Assembly: GCF_001983105.1 (NCBI RefSeq)
Contig: NZ_MOMC01000008.1
Location: forward strand, 32,941-38,201
Reading direction: 5' to 3'
DNA length: 5,261 bases
From: Pseudofrankia asymbiotica
GTDB taxonomy: Bacteria > Actinomycetota > Actinomycetes > Frankiales > Frankiaceae
Of this stretch, positions 4,143 to 5,261 are shown piece by piece. The first letter of the stretch is position 1, and every line of letters begins with the position of its first letter. The notes beneath the pieces are model-generated. The model made no database searches. It saw only the letters and a list, made by a program, of their open reading frames with translations, and had not been told where the DNA came from. Position numbers and translations under genes: made by a program.

Positions 4143-4751
4143 CTACCTCGGCGGGCCGAGCCGGTGGTCGAGGTGGCGCGCGAGGATTCGCCGGGCGTCG
4201 TCCGGTGACCGCCGGCCGCCGAGGATGGCGTTGCCGAGCCCGACACCCAGGGCGAGGAGGGCGAGCGCCTCGTCGGCGGGATCCTGGTCGGGGGCGAGGC
4301 GTCCATCGGCCTGGCAGGCGCGCAGCTGGTCGATCAACCAGGCCTCGAGGGTGTCGGGGTCGCTGGCGTAGGGCTGGGCGGCCAGCGCGGGGTCGGTGAG
4401 CGCGAGCGCGAAGTACTGGTTGTAGAGGACGTGCAGCGATCGGCTCTCGGCGTCCAGGGGCAGCGTCGCCAGCAGGACGAGCTCGATCCGCTCCCGGCCC
4501 GTGGCGGACAGCCCGGCGGCGGCGAGGCGCGGCAGCACCCGTTCGGTGAACTGCTCGCCCACCCGGCACAGGCCGAACAGCAGCAGCTGCTCCTTGGTCT
4601 CGAAGTAGTACTGGACCAGCCGCACCGACACACCCGCCTCGGCCGCCACCTCCCGGAACCCGGCGGTGTGCAGCCCGCGTGCGGCCGCGACCCGTAGCAG
4701 CGCGTCGGCGATATGGCGGCGGCGCTGGTCGTGGTCGACCCGTTTCGGCAT
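4143..4751 (-). CDS. TetR/AcrR-family transcriptional repressor
   Basis: A 202-residue protein, the normal TetR length. The N-terminal DNA-binding domain is clear: RRRHIADALLRVAAARGL in helix 1 (from about residue 10), then the helix-turn-helix FREVAAEAGVSVRLVQYYF (32-50), followed by the family-typical ETKEQLL. The C-terminal ligand and dimerisation part (about 60-202) is helical and not assignable to a ligand. The start at 4751 is supported by AAGGGA four bases upstream, and the conserved domain begins within ten residues. On the minus strand TACGGT (4776-4771) is a possible -10 box, inside the palindrome between this gene and the divergent hydrolase. Binding there would repress both genes, the common pattern for TetR next to a catabolic or detoxifying enzyme. 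The inducer may be a substrate or product of the hydrolase; this is inferred from position only. Confidence 0.92.
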   Translation of the reverse strand: MPKRVDHDQRRRHIADALLRVAAARGLHTAGFREVAAEAGVSVRLVQYYFETKEQLLLFGLCRVGEQFTERVLPRLAAAGLSATGRERIELVLLATLPLDAESRSLHVLYNQYFALALTDPALAAQPYASDPDTLEAWLIDQLRACQADGRLAPDQDPADEALALLALGVGLGNAILGGRRSPDDARRILARHLDHRLGPPR

Positions 4752-4763
4752 CGCGTCCCTTCG

Positions 4764-4779
4764 TGGTACAACCGTACCA
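4764..4779. promoter_or_regulatory. Palindromic operator between tetR and hydrolase
   Basis: TGGTAC (4764-4769), AACC, GTACCA (4774-4779) form a perfect 6-4-6 inverted repeat. It overlaps the possible -10 box of the TetR gene (TACGGT, minus strand) and a possible -10 of the hydrolase (TACAAC, 4767-4772), and its last base is the A of the hydrolase ATG. This is the expected size and place for a TetR operator controlling both genes. Confidence 0.68.
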
Positions 4780-5261
4780 TGAAACCTACCGAGGACCGGA
4801 CGGTCGGCGGGTTCCGCGGCGACAAGCAGCGTGCCAAATTCCTCGCCACCTACGACGCGGCCTTCGCCGCGTTGTGGCCGACGCCGTGGACCGAGGCCGA
4901 TGTGGAGACCGACTTCGGCACCACCCATGTACATCGCTACGGACCCGACGTCGGCGTGCCGGTCGTGCTGCTGCACGGCGCCAACTCCAACGCGGTCCAG
5001 TGGTACCCGTTCCTGGCCGCCCTCGGCGCCCAGCGCCCCGTCATCGCCCTGGACACCGTCGGTGATCCCGGCCGCAGCGTCGCCCGCCGGCCCATCCACG
5101 ACCCGCGGGACAGCGCGGCGTGGCTCGGCCAGACCCTCGCGGCCCTTGACGTTCCCCGGGCGCACCTGATCGGGCACTCCTACGGCGGATGGCTGGCGCT
5201 CAACCAGGCCCTGCACGCCCCGGACCGGCTCGTGAGCGTCACCGCGCTCGACCCCGGCGGC
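4779..5261 (+). CDS. Alpha/beta hydrolase (partial, runs past the window end)
   Basis: The frame is open from ATG 4779 to the end of the window, 161 codons, with strong G/C at third positions. It shows the alpha/beta hydrolase fold: strand and oxyanion-hole motif VVLLHGANSN with H66-G67, and the nucleophile elbow GHSYGG with the catalytic serine S134. The acid and histidine of the triad would lie beyond the window. Such enzymes cleave esters, lactones or related bonds; the substrate is not evident. It is divergent from the TetR gene with only 27 bases between the start codons, so it is the probable regulatory target. The ATG lies 6 bases after a possible -10 box (TACAAC, 4767-4772) and has no ribosome site, so its message may be leaderless. 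No earlier in-frame start with coding-like sequence was seen. Confidence 0.88.
   Translation, partial: MKPTEDRTVGGFRGDKQRAKFLATYDAAFAALWPTPWTEADVETDFGTTHVHRYGPDVGVPVVLLHGANSNAVQWYPFLAALGAQRPVIALDTVGDPGRSVARRPIHDPRDSAAWLGQTLAALDVPRAHLIGHSYGGWLALNQALHAPDRLVSVTALDPGG

Noticed and set aside
4679..5065. 128-codon plus-strand open frame
   Set aside because: Arg-rich out-of-frame reading over the TetR 5' end and the hydrolase; the hydrolase frame has clear catalytic motifs.
4143..5216. 357-codon version of the TetR gene
   Set aside because: The extra N-terminal part is the reverse complement of the hydrolase gene. The conserved TetR domain begins just after ATG 4751, which has a ribosome site.

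Overview
The window is high-GC DNA (strong G/C at third codon positions, intrinsic hairpins without U-tracts, and at least one promoter that looks leaderless). This fits an actinobacterium; nothing in the sequence fixes the genus.

Layout. 1-75 is the tail of an upstream gene. 76-706 holds no convincing protein gene. Instead it carries a promoter-like site and a tandem array of four structured RNA units (163-232, 249-388, 402-508, 523-658). Each opens with CCGAAGTG and closes with GGTTCTCGG, and the two motifs pair into a terminal stem like that of Ro-binding Y RNAs. Two units (249-388 and 523-658) enclose a nearly intact tRNA elbow that is circularly permuted: T-arm, 3' acceptor strand, short loop, 5' acceptor strand, D-arm. 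This is the topology of bacterial YrlA RNAs. A third unit (402-508) has a reduced version with a perfect 7-bp acceptor stem. The first unit (163-232) is a plain long hairpin. Forty-eight bases after the last unit starts a 533-residue TROVE/vWA protein, the bacterial Ro60 orthologue Rsr (707-2308). Rsr and Y RNA are known partners, in Deinococcus also with PNPase, in RNA degradation and stress response. The array and the protein therefore form one RNP locus and may share a transcript.

Downstream, 2309-2560 holds two strong hairpins and the leader of a class I SAM-dependent methyltransferase (2561-3391, +). Converging on it is a small protein (3580-3957, -) with a stand-alone ClpX-type C4 zinc finger and a C-terminal helix-turn-helix. 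A -35/17/-10 promoter ends 6 bases before its ATG, so its mRNA is predicted to be leaderless, and two perfect inverted repeats overlap that promoter. A divergent pair follows: a TetR-family repressor (4143-4751, -) and an alpha/beta hydrolase (4779 to beyond the window end, +). The short gap between them holds a perfect 6-4-6 palindrome, the probable TetR operator.

The most notable content is the four-member Y RNA array. Its tRNA-like modules seem to come from different tRNAs (one has a clear tRNA-Glu-type 5' half), and all four units share a TACTTC(C)TG-like element at a fixed distance from the Ro-stem motif.
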